From the NCBI RefSeq assembly GCF_965224175.1, contig NZ_OZ245041.1, forward strand, positions 4,712,001-4,776,000: a stretch of DNA of 64,000 nt, read 5' to 3'. This DNA comes from Kordia sp965224175 (GTDB lineage: Bacteria; Bacteroidota; Bacteroidia; Flavobacteriales; Flavobacteriaceae). The notes below the pieces were generated by a model. The model did not search any database. It saw only the letters and a program-made list of their open reading frames with translations, and was not told where the DNA came from. Position 1 is the first letter of the stretch; each line of letters opens with the position of its first letter. The translations under genes were made by a program, and so were the position numbers. Shown one piece after another: positions 16,761 through 26,000 of the stretch.

Positions 16761-17648
16761 ATGACCTTTACTACTTTTACAGAATATCTAGAACTCGAAA
16801 AAAACTATTCAAAGCACACGATCACAGCTTATGAAAAAGACTTACGCTCGTTTTCTGAGTTCTGTAAAGAAACATATGAAGATGATGTTATAATACATGT
16901 GCACTATGTGCAAATCCGTAGCTGGATTATTTCGTTAGTTGATAAAGGTATAGCAAATGCGACTATCAATAGAAAAATATCGTCACTCAAAACGTACTAT
17001 AAATACTTACTCAAAACGAAGCAAATTACAGTAAGTCCATTAGCGAAACACAAAGCACTCAAAACGGCAAAAAAAATACAAGTTCCTTTTTCGGAGAAAG
17101 AAATGGATATAGTTTTTGAAAATATAGCTTTTAAAAATGACTTCGAAGGAGTACGTAACAAAACAATTATTGAGATGTTATACGCAACAGGAATGCGAAG
17201 AAGTGAGTTAATAAATCTAAAGCAATCAGATATAGATTACGCAAATAAAACAATTAAAATTCTAGGAAAAAGAAACAAAGAAAGAATAGTGCCATTATTG
17301 CAAAAACTTGAAAAACAATTAAAAGAATACAATTCTCAACGAAAACTAGTAGACGTTCATGAAAAAGAAGAATTATTTTTAACTTCAAAAGGAAATAAAA
17401 TCTATCCGAATCTTGTATATCGTTTAATAAATGATTATTTTAGTATAGCATCTTCAAAAGTAAAAAAGAGTCCGCATATTCTTAGGCACACATTTGCAAC
17501 TCATTTACTAAATCAAGGTGCAGACTTAAATGCTGTCAAAGAATTACTTGGTCATGCTAGCTTGGCTTCAACACAAGTATACACACACAATAGTTTAACA
17601 GAATTGAAAAATGTATATGCCAAAGCACATCCTAGAAACAAAAAGTAA
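16761..17648 (+). CDS. Tyrosine recombinase XerC/XerD family
   Basis: A 295-residue integrase of normal Xer length. An N-terminal SAM-like core-binding domain covers about 1-90, and the catalytic domain runs from about 108. The catalytic set is complete: Arg 146 in TGMRRSEL, the beta-hairpin Lys near 170, His 239 and Arg 242 in HILRHTFATH, His 265 in LLGHAS, and the nucleophile Tyr 274 in TQVYTH. Xer proteins resolve chromosome dimers at dif. The flavobacterial copy beside hpf, tuf and the rpo operon is a conserved neighbourhood, so a housekeeping role is more likely than a phage integrase. Whether it is XerC or XerD cannot be settled here. Confidence 0.92.
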   Translation: MTFTTFTEYLELEKNYSKHTITAYEKDLRSFSEFCKETYEDDVIIHVHYVQIRSWIISLVDKGIANATINRKISSLKTYYKYLLKTKQITVSPLAKHKALKTAKKIQVPFSEKEMDIVFENIAFKNDFEGVRNKTIIEMLYATGMRRSELINLKQSDIDYANKTIKILGKRNKERIVPLLQKLEKQLKEYNSQRKLVDVHEKEELFLTSKGNKIYPNLVYRLINDYFSIASSKVKKSPHILRHTFATHLLNQGADLNAVKELLGHASLASTQVYTHNSLTELKNVYAKAHPRNKK

Positions 17649-17690
17649 TCTTTTCTAAAAACAGCAAAACCTAAAATATAACCTATAAAA

Positions 17691-17999
17691 ATGCCGCGTA
17701 TGAAAGTAAACATGCAGTCCGTGAACTTTACGGTAGATCGTAAGCTAGTAGATTTTATTCAACGAAAAATGGATAAGTTAGAAAATTACTATGACAAGGT
17801 CATTGATTCCGATATCTATTTAAAGGTAGAAAACACAAGTGCAAAAGAAAATAAAATAGCAGAAGTTAGAGTAAATATTCCAGGAGATGATATAATGGTG
17901 AAAAAGCAATGTAGAACCTTCGAAGAAGCTATAGATGAAGCAACAAGCACTTTGCAAAGAGCGCTGCTAAAACGAAAAGAAAAAGTAAGAGCACATTGA
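17691..17999 (+). CDS. hpf: Ribosome hibernation-promoting factor, short form
   Basis: A 102-residue HPF/RaiA-type protein without the long C-terminal dimerisation domain. It shows MKVNMQSVNFTVDRKLVDFI, a KLENYYDKV segment, the EVRVNIPGDD strand and a basic C-terminal helix. It binds the decoding region of the 30S subunit in stationary phase, where it blocks tRNA and mRNA. The ATG at 17691 is used; a second in-frame ATG at 17700 gives MKVNMQS, which is where most relatives start, so the first three residues may not exist. It lies 42 bases after the recombinase and may share its transcript. Confidence 0.92.
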   Translation: MPRMKVNMQSVNFTVDRKLVDFIQRKMDKLENYYDKVIDSDIYLKVENTSAKENKIAEVRVNIPGDDIMVKKQCRTFEEAIDEATSTLQRALLKRKEKVRAH

Positions 18000-18024
18000 T
18001 CAATAAAAATTTTTCAAAAATTGT

Positions 18025-18054
18025 TTTGATTAAAAAAAATAATCTATACATTTG
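18025..18054 (+). promoter_or_regulatory. Promoter of tRNA-tuf operon (TTTG-N18-TACATTTG)
   Basis: TTTG at 18025-18028 and TACATTTG at 18047-18054 are 18 bases apart, a good match to the Bacteroidota housekeeping promoter. It is 39 bases before the first tRNA. A terminator-like hairpin starts 1 base after it. Confidence 0.75.
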
Positions 18055-18055
18055 C

Positions 18056-18083
18056 AGTCCGTTAGAAATAGCGGACTTTTTTT
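18056..18083 (+). terminator. Terminator-like hairpin between promoter and first tRNA
   Basis: AGTCCG (18056-18061) pairs with CGGACT (18072-18077), followed by seven T. It would end read-through transcripts from xer-hpf. Transcripts starting at the promoter just upstream would begin inside the left arm and so escape the full hairpin. Confidence 0.6.
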
Positions 18084-18093
18084 ATGAGCAAAA

Positions 18094-18167
18094 GCCGATG
18101 TAGCTCAGCTGGCTAGAGCAGCTGATTTGTAATCAGCAGGTCGTGGGTTCGAGTCCCTCCATCGGCT
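18094..18167 (+). tRNA. tRNA-Thr (TGT)
   Basis: A complete cloverleaf with acceptor GCCGATG/CATCGGC. The anticodon stem GCTGA/TCAGC encloses loop TTTGTAA with anticodon TGT at 18128-18130. The T arm is GTTCGAGTC-like. CCA is not encoded. It is the first of four tRNAs ahead of tuf. Confidence 0.97.
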
Positions 18168-18251
18168 CAAAAAAAAAGCAGAACTTGTACAGGGGTTGGT
18201 TAAATTCTTGGAAAATGCTAAAAAAGAGTTTGAAATATTGATTTTTTTATT

Positions 18252-18333
<82 letters not shown>

Positions 18334-18344
18334 CTAAAACAAAA

Positions 18345-18417
18345 GCGAGAGTAGCTCAGTTGGTAGAGCGTCAGCCTTCCAAGCTGAATGTCGCCGGTTC
18401 GAACCCGGTCTCTCGCT
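18345..18417 (+). tRNA. tRNA-Gly (TCC)
   Basis: A 73-base cloverleaf with acceptor GCGAGAG/CTCTCGC and anticodon TCC at 18378-18380 in stem TCAGC/GCTGA. The spacing to tRNA-Tyr is 11 bases, so it comes from a common precursor. Confidence 0.97.
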
Positions 18418-18430
18418 CTATATATTTCTT

Positions 18431-18502
18431 GCCGGTGTAGCTCAGGGGTAGAGCGTTTCCTTGGTAAGGAAGAGGCCACGGGTTCAAATCCCGTCATTGG
18501 CT
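18431..18502 (+). tRNA. tRNA-Thr (GGT)
   Basis: A 72-base cloverleaf whose acceptor GCCGGTG/CATTGGC includes two G-T pairs. The anticodon is GGT at 18463-18465. It is the second threonine isoacceptor in this cluster and lies 59 bases before tuf. Confidence 0.96.
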
Positions 18503-18561
18503 CATAGAATGTATAAATTGAACACTAATATATAACTAAGATTAAAAAAAATTATTAAATC

Positions 18562-19746
18562 ATGGCAAAGGAAACTTTTGATCGTTCCAAACCGCACTTA
18601 AATATTGGTACTATTGGACACGTAGATCACGGTAAAACTACATTAACAGCTGCTATTACTAAAGTATTAGCTGATGCTGGTCTTTCTGAAGCAAGAGATT
18701 TCGATACTATCGATAACGCTCCTGAAGAAAAAGAAAGAGGTATTACTATTAACACTGCGCACGTTGAGTACGAAACGGCTAACCGTCACTACGCACACGT
18801 TGACTGTCCAGGTCACGCCGATTATGTAAAGAACATGGTAACGGGAGCTGCTCAAATGGATGGAGCTATCTTAGTAGTTGCTGCTACAGATGGGCCAATG
18901 CCACAAACTCGTGAGCACATCTTATTAGGACGTCAGGTAGGAATTCCAAGAATTGTTGTCTTCTTGAACAAATGTGATATGGTAGATGATGAGGAATTAT
19001 TAGAGCTTGTTGATATGGAGGTAAGAGATTTACTTTCTTTCTATGAGTATGATGGTGATAACGGGCCAGTTATTCAAGGGTCTGCTTTAGGAGCTTTAAA
19101 TGGAGAAAAGCAGTGGGTTGATACAGTAATGGAATTAATGGCTGCAGTTGATGAGTGGATCGAAGAGCCATTAAGAGAAGTTGATAAGGATTTCTTAATG
19201 CCGATCGAAGATGTATTCTCTATTACTGGACGTGGTACTGTAGCAACAGGACGTATCGAAACTGGTGTAGCTAATACTGGAGATGCTGTTGATATCATTG
19301 GAATGGGAGCTGAAAAATTAACTTCTACAATTACAGGAGTTGAGATGTTCCGTAAAATCCTTGATAGAGGTGAGGCTGGAGATAACGTAGGTATCTTATT
19401 AAGAGGTATTGAAAAGACTGATATTAAAAGAGGAATGGTAATCTGTAAGCCAGGTTCTGTAACTCCACACGATAAGTTCAAGGCTGAGGTGTATGTGTTG
19501 AAAAAAGAAGAAGGTGGACGTCACACTCCATTCCACAATAACTACCGTCCTCAATTCTACGTTCGTACTACGGATGTAACAGGAACTATTTCTTTACCAG
19601 AAGGTGTAGAGATGGTAATGCCAGGAGATAACTTAACGATTACTGTTGAGTTGTTAAACACAATTGCAATGAACGTAGGTTTACGTTTTGCGATCCGTGA
19701 AGGTGGTAGAACTGTTGGTGCAGGTCAGGTAACTGAAATCTTATAA
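18562..19746 (+). CDS. tuf: Elongation factor Tu
   Basis: A 394-residue full-length EF-Tu. The GTPase motifs are G1 GHVDHGKT (19-26), G2 RGITI, G3 DCPGHADY and G4 NKCD. Domain 2 has RGTVATGRIETG, and domain 3 ends with GRTVGAGQVTEIL. It delivers aminoacyl-tRNA to the ribosomal A site. It follows four tRNA genes and precedes tRNA-Trp and secE-nusG, the classic tRNA-tuf arrangement, which suggests co-transcription and RNase processing. A terminator follows 26 bases after its stop codon. Confidence 0.99.
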   Translation: MAKETFDRSKPHLNIGTIGHVDHGKTTLTAAITKVLADAGLSEARDFDTIDNAPEEKERGITINTAHVEYETANRHYAHVDCPGHADYVKNMVTGAAQMDGAILVVAATDGPMPQTREHILLGRQVGIPRIVVFLNKCDMVDDEELLELVDMEVRDLLSFYEYDGDNGPVIQGSALGALNGEKQWVDTVMELMAAVDEWIEEPLREVDKDFLMPIEDVFSITGRGTVATGRIETGVANTGDAVDIIGMGAEKLTSTITGVEMFRKILDRGEAGDNVGILLRGIEKTDIKRGMVICKPGSVTPHDKFKAEVYVLKKEEGGRHTPFHNNYRPQFYVRTTDVTGTISLPEGVEMVMPGDNLTITVELLNTIAMNVGLRFAIREGGRTVGAGQVTEIL

Positions 19747-19772
19747 TTAAGAATCATCAAGTAAATATATAG

Positions 19773-19802
19773 AGGTGTCTCGTTCTTCGGGACGCCTTTT
19801 TA
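19773..19802 (+). terminator. Terminator after tuf
   Basis: AGGTGTCT (19773-19780) pairs with GGACGCCT (19790-19797), including G-T pairs, followed by a short T-run. It ends 6 bases before tRNA-Trp, so it either separates or attenuates transcription into the tRNA-Trp/secE/nusG unit. Confidence 0.75.
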
Positions 19803-19808
19803 TGGAAT

Positions 19809-19881
19809 ACGGGTTTAGCTCAGTTGGTAGAGCACTGGTCTCCAAAACCAGGTGTCGGGAGTTCGAGCCTCTCAACCCGTG
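19809..19881 (+). tRNA. tRNA-Trp (CCA)
   Basis: A 73-base cloverleaf with acceptor ACGGGTT/AACCCGT, anticodon CCA at 19842-19844 in stem CTGGT/ACCAG, and discriminator G as expected for tRNA-Trp. It is 16 bases ahead of secE. Confidence 0.97.
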
Positions 19882-19897
19882 CTAATAAAATCGCAAT

Positions 19898-20098
19898 ATG
19901 GCTGGTATAGTAAATTACGTAAAAGAATCTTTTGAAGAATTGAGAACCAATGTTACTTGGACACCTTGGGCTGAGGCGCAACGTCTTACAATTATAGTAG
20001 CTGTATTTTCAATTATCTTCTCATTAGCAATTTGGGGAGTAGATACTGTGTTTTCAGAGGCATTGGGATATGTTTATGAAAAAGTGTTAGGTAAATAA
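19898..20098 (+). CDS. secE: Preprotein translocase subunit SecE
   Basis: A 66-residue short-form SecE with the amphipathic N-terminal segment YVKESFEELRTNVTWTPWAEA and one TM helix at about residues 28-50. It clamps SecY in the inner-membrane translocon. Its place between tRNA-Trp and nusG is the conserved bacterial order. It is followed by nusG 26 bases later. Confidence 0.96.
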   Translation: MAGIVNYVKESFEELRTNVTWTPWAEAQRLTIIVAVFSIIFSLAIWGVDTVFSEALGYVYEKVLGK

Positions 20099-20124
20099 AT
20101 TCACTCTCTAAAATTATACTTATT

Positions 20125-20676
20125 ATGGCGGATTCTAATGTAAAGAAATGGTATGTTGTGAGAGCTGTCAGCGGACAGGAGAATAAAGTTAAAGCTTATA
20201 TTGAAAGCGAAATTACAAGATTAGGGTTAGAAGATTACGTAGAAGAAGTTTTGGTTCCTACGGAAAAAGTAATTCAAATCCGTAATGGAAAAAAAATTAA
20301 CAAAGAAAGAGTTTACTTTCCAGGATATATTATGATTAAAGCAAATATAGCTGGAGAGGTAACACATGTTATAAAATCAGTTACTAATGTGATTGGTTTT
20401 CTTGGTGAAGTAAAAGGTGGAGATCCTGTACCGTTAAGACAATCTGAAGTTAATAGGATGTTAGGTAAAGTGGATGAGTTAGCAGTGAAAACTGATAATG
20501 TAGCAATACCTTTTACTCTAGGGGAAACTGTAAAGGTAATAGACGGACCGTTTAATGGTTTCAATGGAACGGTTGAGAAGATCAATGAAGAAAAACGTAA
20601 GTTAGAAGTAATGGTGAAAATCTTTGGAAGAAAAACACCATTAGAGTTAAGTTACATGCAAGTAGAAAAAATATAA
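20125..20676 (+). CDS. nusG: Transcription termination/antitermination factor NusG
   Basis: A 183-residue NusG. The NGN domain runs from KKWYVVRAVSGQENKVKAYI and contains FPGYIMIKA, and the C-terminal KOW domain reads GPFNGFNGTVEKI. It binds the RNA polymerase clamp and couples transcription to ribosomes or Rho. It is the normal length with no insertion. It sits after secE and 75 bases ahead of rplK, in the universal order. Confidence 0.97.
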   Translation: MADSNVKKWYVVRAVSGQENKVKAYIESEITRLGLEDYVEEVLVPTEKVIQIRNGKKINKERVYFPGYIMIKANIAGEVTHVIKSVTNVIGFLGEVKGGDPVPLRQSEVNRMLGKVDELAVKTDNVAIPFTLGETVKVIDGPFNGFNGTVEKINEEKRKLEVMVKIFGRKTPLELSYMQVEKI

Positions 20677-20751
20677 TTGTTACACATTATATATTTTATG
20701 TAGCATTTTTAGCTTCCAAACAAAAAATGTTACGCAATTAAAAACAAGAAA

Positions 20752-21189
20752 ATGGCAAAAGAATTAAGTAAAGTAGTTAAGCTACAAGTTAGGGGAGGTG
20801 CAGCGAATCCGTCGCCACCGGTTGGACCCGCTTTAGGTGCTGCCGGAGTTAATATCATGGAGTTCTGTAAGCAATTTAATGCTAGAACCCAAGATAAACA
20901 AGGTAAGGTAGTTCCAGTTGTTATTTCTGTATACAAAGACAAATCATTTGACTTTGTAGTGAAAACAGCGCCAGCGGCAGTTCAGCTTATGGAAGCGGCA
21001 AAGATTAAAAAAGGATCAGGAGAACCAAACCGAAAAAAGGTAGCAAGCGTTACTTGGGAACAAGTAAAAGCTATTGCTGAAGACAAAATGCAAGATTTGA
21101 ATGCATTTACTGTTGAGTCAGCAATGAGTATGGTTGCAGGTACTGCAAGATCTATGGGATTAACTGTATCAGGTGATAAACCTTTTTAA
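20752..21189 (+). CDS. rplK: 50S ribosomal protein uL11
   Basis: A 145-residue L11. The N-terminal domain carries KLQVRGGAANPSPPVGPALG, where the prolines mark the switch helix; the C-terminal RNA-binding domain includes SGEPNRKKV and ends SMGLTVSG. It forms the GTPase-associated centre with 23S rRNA and is the binding site for thiostrepton-type drugs and RelA. It is 13 bases ahead of rplA. Confidence 0.98.
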   Translation: MAKELSKVVKLQVRGGAANPSPPVGPALGAAGVNIMEFCKQFNARTQDKQGKVVPVVISVYKDKSFDFVVKTAPAAVQLMEAAKIKKGSGEPNRKKVASVTWEQVKAIAEDKMQDLNAFTVESAMSMVAGTARSMGLTVSGDKPF

Positions 21190-21202
21190 ATCGTAAGAAC
21201 AA

Positions 21203-21895
21203 ATGGCACGAGTAACAAAAAAGCAAAAAGAAGCTTTAGCTAAAGTTGACAAGAATAAATTATATTCTGTTGCAGAAGCATCAAGCTTAGTGAAAGAAAT
21301 AACAAATGTAAAATTTGATGCGTCTGTAGATCTTGCTGTTAGATTAGGTGTTGATCCACGTAAAGCTAACCAAATGGTGAGAGGTGTTGTAACATTACCT
21401 CACGGAACAGGTAAAGACGTAAAAGTTTTAGCATTAGTAACTCCAGATAAAGAAGCTGAAGCGCAAGAAGCAGGAGCTGATTATGTTGGATTAGATGAAT
21501 TCCTTCAAAAAATAAAAGGAGGATGGACAGATGTTGATGTAATCATCACTATGCCAAGTGTAATGGGTAAATTAGGACCTTTAGGACGTATTTTAGGTCC
21601 AAGAGGTTTAATGCCAAACCCAAAGACTGGAACTGTAACTATGGATGTTGCAAAAGCTGTAAAAGAAGTAAAGGCTGGTAAAATTGACTTTAAAGTTGAT
21701 AAAACTGGAATTGTTCATGCAGCAATCGGTAAGTCTTCATTCTCTGCAGACAAAATTGAAGGGAATGCAGCTGAATTATTACAAACATTAATCAAATTAA
21801 AGCCAACTGCGGCAAAAGGTACATACATTAAGAGTATTTATATGTCTAGTACTATGAGCCCAAGTGTAGCTGTTGATCCAAAAACAATTGCATAG
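21203..21895 (+). CDS. rplA: 50S ribosomal protein uL1
   Basis: A 230-residue L1 of standard length, with FDASVDLAVRLGVDPRKANQ near the N-terminus and the signature GPRGLMPNPKTGTVT in domain II. It forms the L1 stalk that handles E-site tRNA. In many bacteria L1 represses the L11-L1 mRNA; here no separate leader structure was recognised. It is 22 bases ahead of rplJ. Confidence 0.98.
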   Translation: MARVTKKQKEALAKVDKNKLYSVAEASSLVKEITNVKFDASVDLAVRLGVDPRKANQMVRGVVTLPHGTGKDVKVLALVTPDKEAEAQEAGADYVGLDEFLQKIKGGWTDVDVIITMPSVMGKLGPLGRILGPRGLMPNPKTGTVTMDVAKAVKEVKAGKIDFKVDKTGIVHAAIGKSSFSADKIEGNAAELLQTLIKLKPTAAKGTYIKSIYMSSTMSPSVAVDPKTIA

Positions 21896-21917
21896 GTAGT
21901 TAAAAAAGATTTTTATC

Positions 21918-22439
21918 ATGACTAAAGAAGAAAAATCAGTAGTAATAGAAGAATTAACTGCACAGTTAGCTGACAATACAAATATTTACTTAACGGACAT
22001 TTCTGGATTAAATGCTGAAACAACTTCAGCTTTAAGAAGAGCTTGTTTTAAAGAAAATATCAAACTTGCAGTAATTAAGAACACATTGCTTGCAAAAGCA
22101 ATGGAAGCTTCTGACAAGGATTTCGGAGAACTTCCTGAAGTATTAAAAGGAAATACTTCGTTAATGCTTTCTGAAACTGGAAATGCTCCAGCAAAACTTA
22201 TTAAAGAGTTTAGAAAGAAAAGAAAAGCTGAAAAGCCAATCTTAAAAGGAGCTTTCATAGAGACAGCAGTTTTCGTAGGAGACGATCAATTAGATGCCTT
22301 AGTAAATATCAAATCAAGAGAAGAGCTTATTGGAGAAATCATTGGATTGTTACAATCTCCTGCTAAGAACGTTGTTTCTGCTCTTCAATCTGGTGGAGGA
22401 AAACTTGCAGGTATCTTAAAAAGATTATCTGAAAGATAA
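21918..22439 (+). CDS. rplJ: 50S ribosomal protein uL10
   Basis: A 173-residue L10. The N-terminal rRNA-binding domain includes TDISGLNAETTSALRR and IKNTLLAKAM, and the C-terminal helix that holds L7/L12 dimers is marked by KNVVSALQSGGGKLAGIL. It is the base of the ribosomal stalk. It sits 64 bases before rplL. Confidence 0.97.
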   Translation: MTKEEKSVVIEELTAQLADNTNIYLTDISGLNAETTSALRRACFKENIKLAVIKNTLLAKAMEASDKDFGELPEVLKGNTSLMLSETGNAPAKLIKEFRKKRKAEKPILKGAFIETAVFVGDDQLDALVNIKSREELIGEIIGLLQSPAKNVVSALQSGGGKLAGILKRLSER

Positions 22440-22503
22440 TTAAAAGAGTACGCACTTAACAAAACAAATATTTAACAAAAACATTATTTTAAAACGATAG
22501 AAA

Positions 22504-22878
22504 ATGGCAGATTTAAAAGAATTCGCAGAACAATTAGTTAACTTAACGGTAAAAGAAGTTAACGATTTAGCAGATATATTAAAAGAAGAGTACGGTATTG
22601 AGCCTGCTGCAGCTGCAGCTGTAGTTCAAGCTGGTCCTGCTGCTGATGCAGACGGTGGAGACGAGCAAACTGAGTTTGACGTAATCTTAAAAGCTGCTGG
22701 TGGATCTAAATTAGCAGTAGTTAAATTAGTAAAAGAATTAACAGGATTAGGTCTTAAAGACGCTAAAGGAATCGTTGATTCAGCACCAGCTCCAATCAAA
22801 GAAGGAGTATCTAAAGATGAGGCAGAAGGTCTTAAAGCATCTTTAGAAGAAGCAGGAGCAGAGGTTGAGCTTAAGTAA
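22504..22878 (+). CDS. rplL: 50S ribosomal protein bL12
   Basis: A 124-residue L7/L12. It has an N-terminal dimerisation segment, an alanine-rich hinge near residues 39-50, and a C-terminal factor-binding domain containing KLAVVKLVKELTGLGLKDAK. It recruits translation GTPases. It is followed by a strong hairpin before rpoB. Confidence 0.98.
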   Translation: MADLKEFAEQLVNLTVKEVNDLADILKEEYGIEPAAAAAVVQAGPAADADGGDEQTEFDVILKAAGGSKLAVVKLVKELTGLGLKDAKGIVDSAPAPIKEGVSKDEAEGLKASLEEAGAEVELK

Positions 22879-22900
22879 GCTTACCAAGCTATAAAAACTT

Positions 22901-22942
22901 GGTTTAGGTCTTTGGGGTAGTCCCTAAGACCTAAACCCTTTT
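22901..22942 (+). terminator. Strong hairpin between rplL and rpoB (attenuator candidate)
   Basis: GGTTTAGGTCTT (22901-22912) and AAGACCTAAACC (22926-22937) form a perfect 12-base stem. The 13-base loop can close further through GGG/CCC. Only a short CTTTT tail follows, so it looks like a leaky terminator or a processing site that sets the ratio of ribosomal protein to polymerase mRNA. A comparable attenuator lies at this spot in Escherichia coli. Confidence 0.7.
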
Positions 22943-23002
22943 GTGTATATAAGCGTTAACACGTTTTATTTTATTTTATTTTAATCATAATATTGTCCAT
23001 TG

Positions 23003-26000
23003 ATGTTCACAAATCAGACTGAAAGATTAAATTTCGCCTCGGCAAAACACACACCTGATTATCCAGATTTTCTAGATATTCAGATTAAATCGTTTCAAGA
23101 TTTCTTTCAATTAGAAACGAAATCAGAAGAGCGTGGCGAAGAAGGATTATACAATACCTTCCAAGAAAACTTTCCAATTACAGACACTCGTAATCAATTC
23201 GTATTAGAATTTCTTGATTACTTCGTCGACCCACCGAGATACAATATTCAAGAATGTATTGAAAGAGGATTAACGTATAGTGTGCCATTAAAAGCACGTT
23301 TAAAACTATACTGTACAGATCCTGAGCACGAAGACTTTGAAACAATTGTACAAGATGTATATTTAGGAACTATTCCTTACATGACTCCAAGCGGAACGTT
23401 CTGTATCAATGGAGCTGAACGTGTAGTAGTTTCTCAATTACACCGTTCGCCAGGAGTATTTTTTGGACAATCTTTCCATGCAAATGGAACTAAGCTTTAT
23501 TCTGCCAGAGTAATTCCTTTTAAAGGTTCTTGGATAGAATTTGCAACAGATATCAATAGTGTAATGTATGCATATATTGATAGAAAGAAAAAATTACCTG
23601 TAACTACATTATTTAGAGCTATTGGTTTTGAAAGTGATAAAGATATCCTTGAGATATTTGATCTTGCTGAAGAAGTAAAAGTTTCTAAAAGCGGACTTAA
23701 AAAAGTATTAGGTCGTAAGTTAGCAGCACGTGTATTAAATACATGGCATGAAGACTTTGTAGATGAAGATACAGGAGAAGTAGTATCAATCGAGCGTAAC
23801 GAAATTGTGTTGGATCGTGATACTATCTTAGAAAAAGAACACATAGAAGAAATCGTGGAAGCTGGTGTGAAAACTATTCTTTTACATAAAGAAGAAAACC
23901 AAGCTGGTGATTACGCGATTATCCATAATACATTACAAAAAGACCCTACAAACTCTGAAAAAGAAGCTGTAGAACATATTTATCGTCAACTTCGTAATGC
24001 TGAACCGCCAGATGAGGAAACAGCACGTGGTATTATCGATAAATTATTCTTCTCTGACCAACGTTACAACCTTGGTGGAGTAGGTCGTTACCGTATGAAC
24101 AAGAAGTTAGGATTGAATATCGATATGGATAAGCAAGTCTTAACAAAAGAAGATATTATCACAATCATCAAATACTTAATTGAGTTAATCAACTCAAAAG
24201 CAGAAATTGATGATATTGATCACTTATCTAACAGACGTGTTCGTACAGTAGGAGAACAATTAGCACAACAATTCGGTGTTGGACTTGCGCGTATGGCAAG
24301 AACAATCCGTGAGCGTATGAACGTTAGAGATAACGAGGTATTTACACCAATCGATTTGATTAACGCTAAAACCTTATCATCTGTAATTAACTCATTCTTC
24401 GGAACGAACCAGTTGTCGCAGTTCATGGATCAAACAAATCCATTAGCAGAGATTACACACAAACGTCGTTTATCGGCTTTAGGACCTGGAGGACTTTCAA
24501 GAGAAAGAGCAGGTTTTGAGGTACGTGACGTTCACTATACACACTACGGACGTTTATGTCCTATTGAAACACCAGAAGGACCGAACATTGGATTAATATC
24601 TTCTCTTGGAGTATTTGCAAAAGTAAACTCTATGGGATTCCTTGAGACTCCATATCGTAAGGTAGAAAATGGTAAAGTAGATATTGAGAAATTCTCATAC
24701 TTAAGTGCTGAAGAAGAAGAAGGAATGAAAATTGCACAAGCAAACATTCCACTTACGGAAGACGGTACAATCAATGTTGAAAAAGTAATTGCACGTGAAG
24801 AAGGTGATTTCCCAGTAGTAACTCCATCTGAAATTCAGTATACGGATGTTGCTCCTAATCAAATCGCTTCAATCTCTGCATCATTAATTCCATTCTTGGA
24901 GCATGATGATGCCAACCGTGCATTAATGGGATCAAACATGATGCGTCAGGCAGTACCATTATTGCGTCCACAATCTCCAATCGTAGGAACAGGGTTAGAA
25001 CGTCAAGTAGCGTCTGATTCAAGAGTATTGATAAATGCAGAAGGAGACGGATACGCTGAGTATGTTGATGCAAACAAAATTACAATCAAATATGATCGTA
25101 CGGATGATGAAAGATTAGTAAGTTTTGATGGAGACTCCAAAACATACAACTTAATCAAATTCCGCAAAACGAACCAAAGTACATCTATTAACTTAAAACC
25201 AATTGTGAGAAGAGGTGATAGAGTTAAAAAAGGACAAGTACTTTGTGAAGGATATGCAACTCAAAAAGGAGAATTGGCACTTGGACGTAATATGAAAGTT
25301 GCCTTCATGCCTTGGAAAGGATATAACTTTGAGGATGCAATTGTAATCTCTGAAAAAGTAGTTCGTGAAGATATCTTTACGTCTATTCATATTGATGAAT
25401 ATTCAATGGATGTAAGAGATACAAAACTAGGAGCTGAAGAATTAACTAATGACATTCCAAACGTTTCGGAAGAAGCTACAAAAGATTTAGATGAAAACGG
25501 AATGATTCGTATTGGAGCTGAAGTAAAACCTGGCGACATTCTTATTGGTAAAATTACTCCAAAAGGAGAATCAGATCCTACACCAGAAGAAAAATTATTA
25601 CGTGCAATCTTTGGAGATAAAGCTGGAGATGTTAAAGATGCTTCATTAAAAGCGTCACCATCTTTACACGGAGTTGTAATTAATAAGAAATTATTCTCAA
25701 GAGCAATCAAAGACAAACGTAAGAGAGCTAAAGATAAAGAGGAAATCGCAACTTTAGAACTTGAATACGCTACTAAATTCGAAGATTTAAGAGGAATTCT
25801 AATTGAAAAGTTATTTACAATTGTAAATGGAAAAACTTCTCAAGGAGTTCAAAATGATCTTGGAGAAGAAGTATTGCCAAAAGGGAAAAAGTTCACTTTA
25901 AAAATGTTAAACGCAGTAGAAGATTATGCGCATTTAACTGGAGGAACTTGGACTACTGATGATGATACAAACAGAGCTGTAGCAGATTTAGTGCATAACT

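Noticed and set aside
16761..17648. Phage or integrative-element integrase
   Set aside because: The gene is Xer-like in length and motifs and sits in a conserved housekeeping neighbourhood. No attachment repeats or phage genes were seen around it or at the nearby tRNAs.
24361..24600. Rifampicin-resistance substitutions in rpoB
   Set aside because: The residues at the usual resistance positions read as wild type (FMDQ, THKRR, RLSALGPGG).
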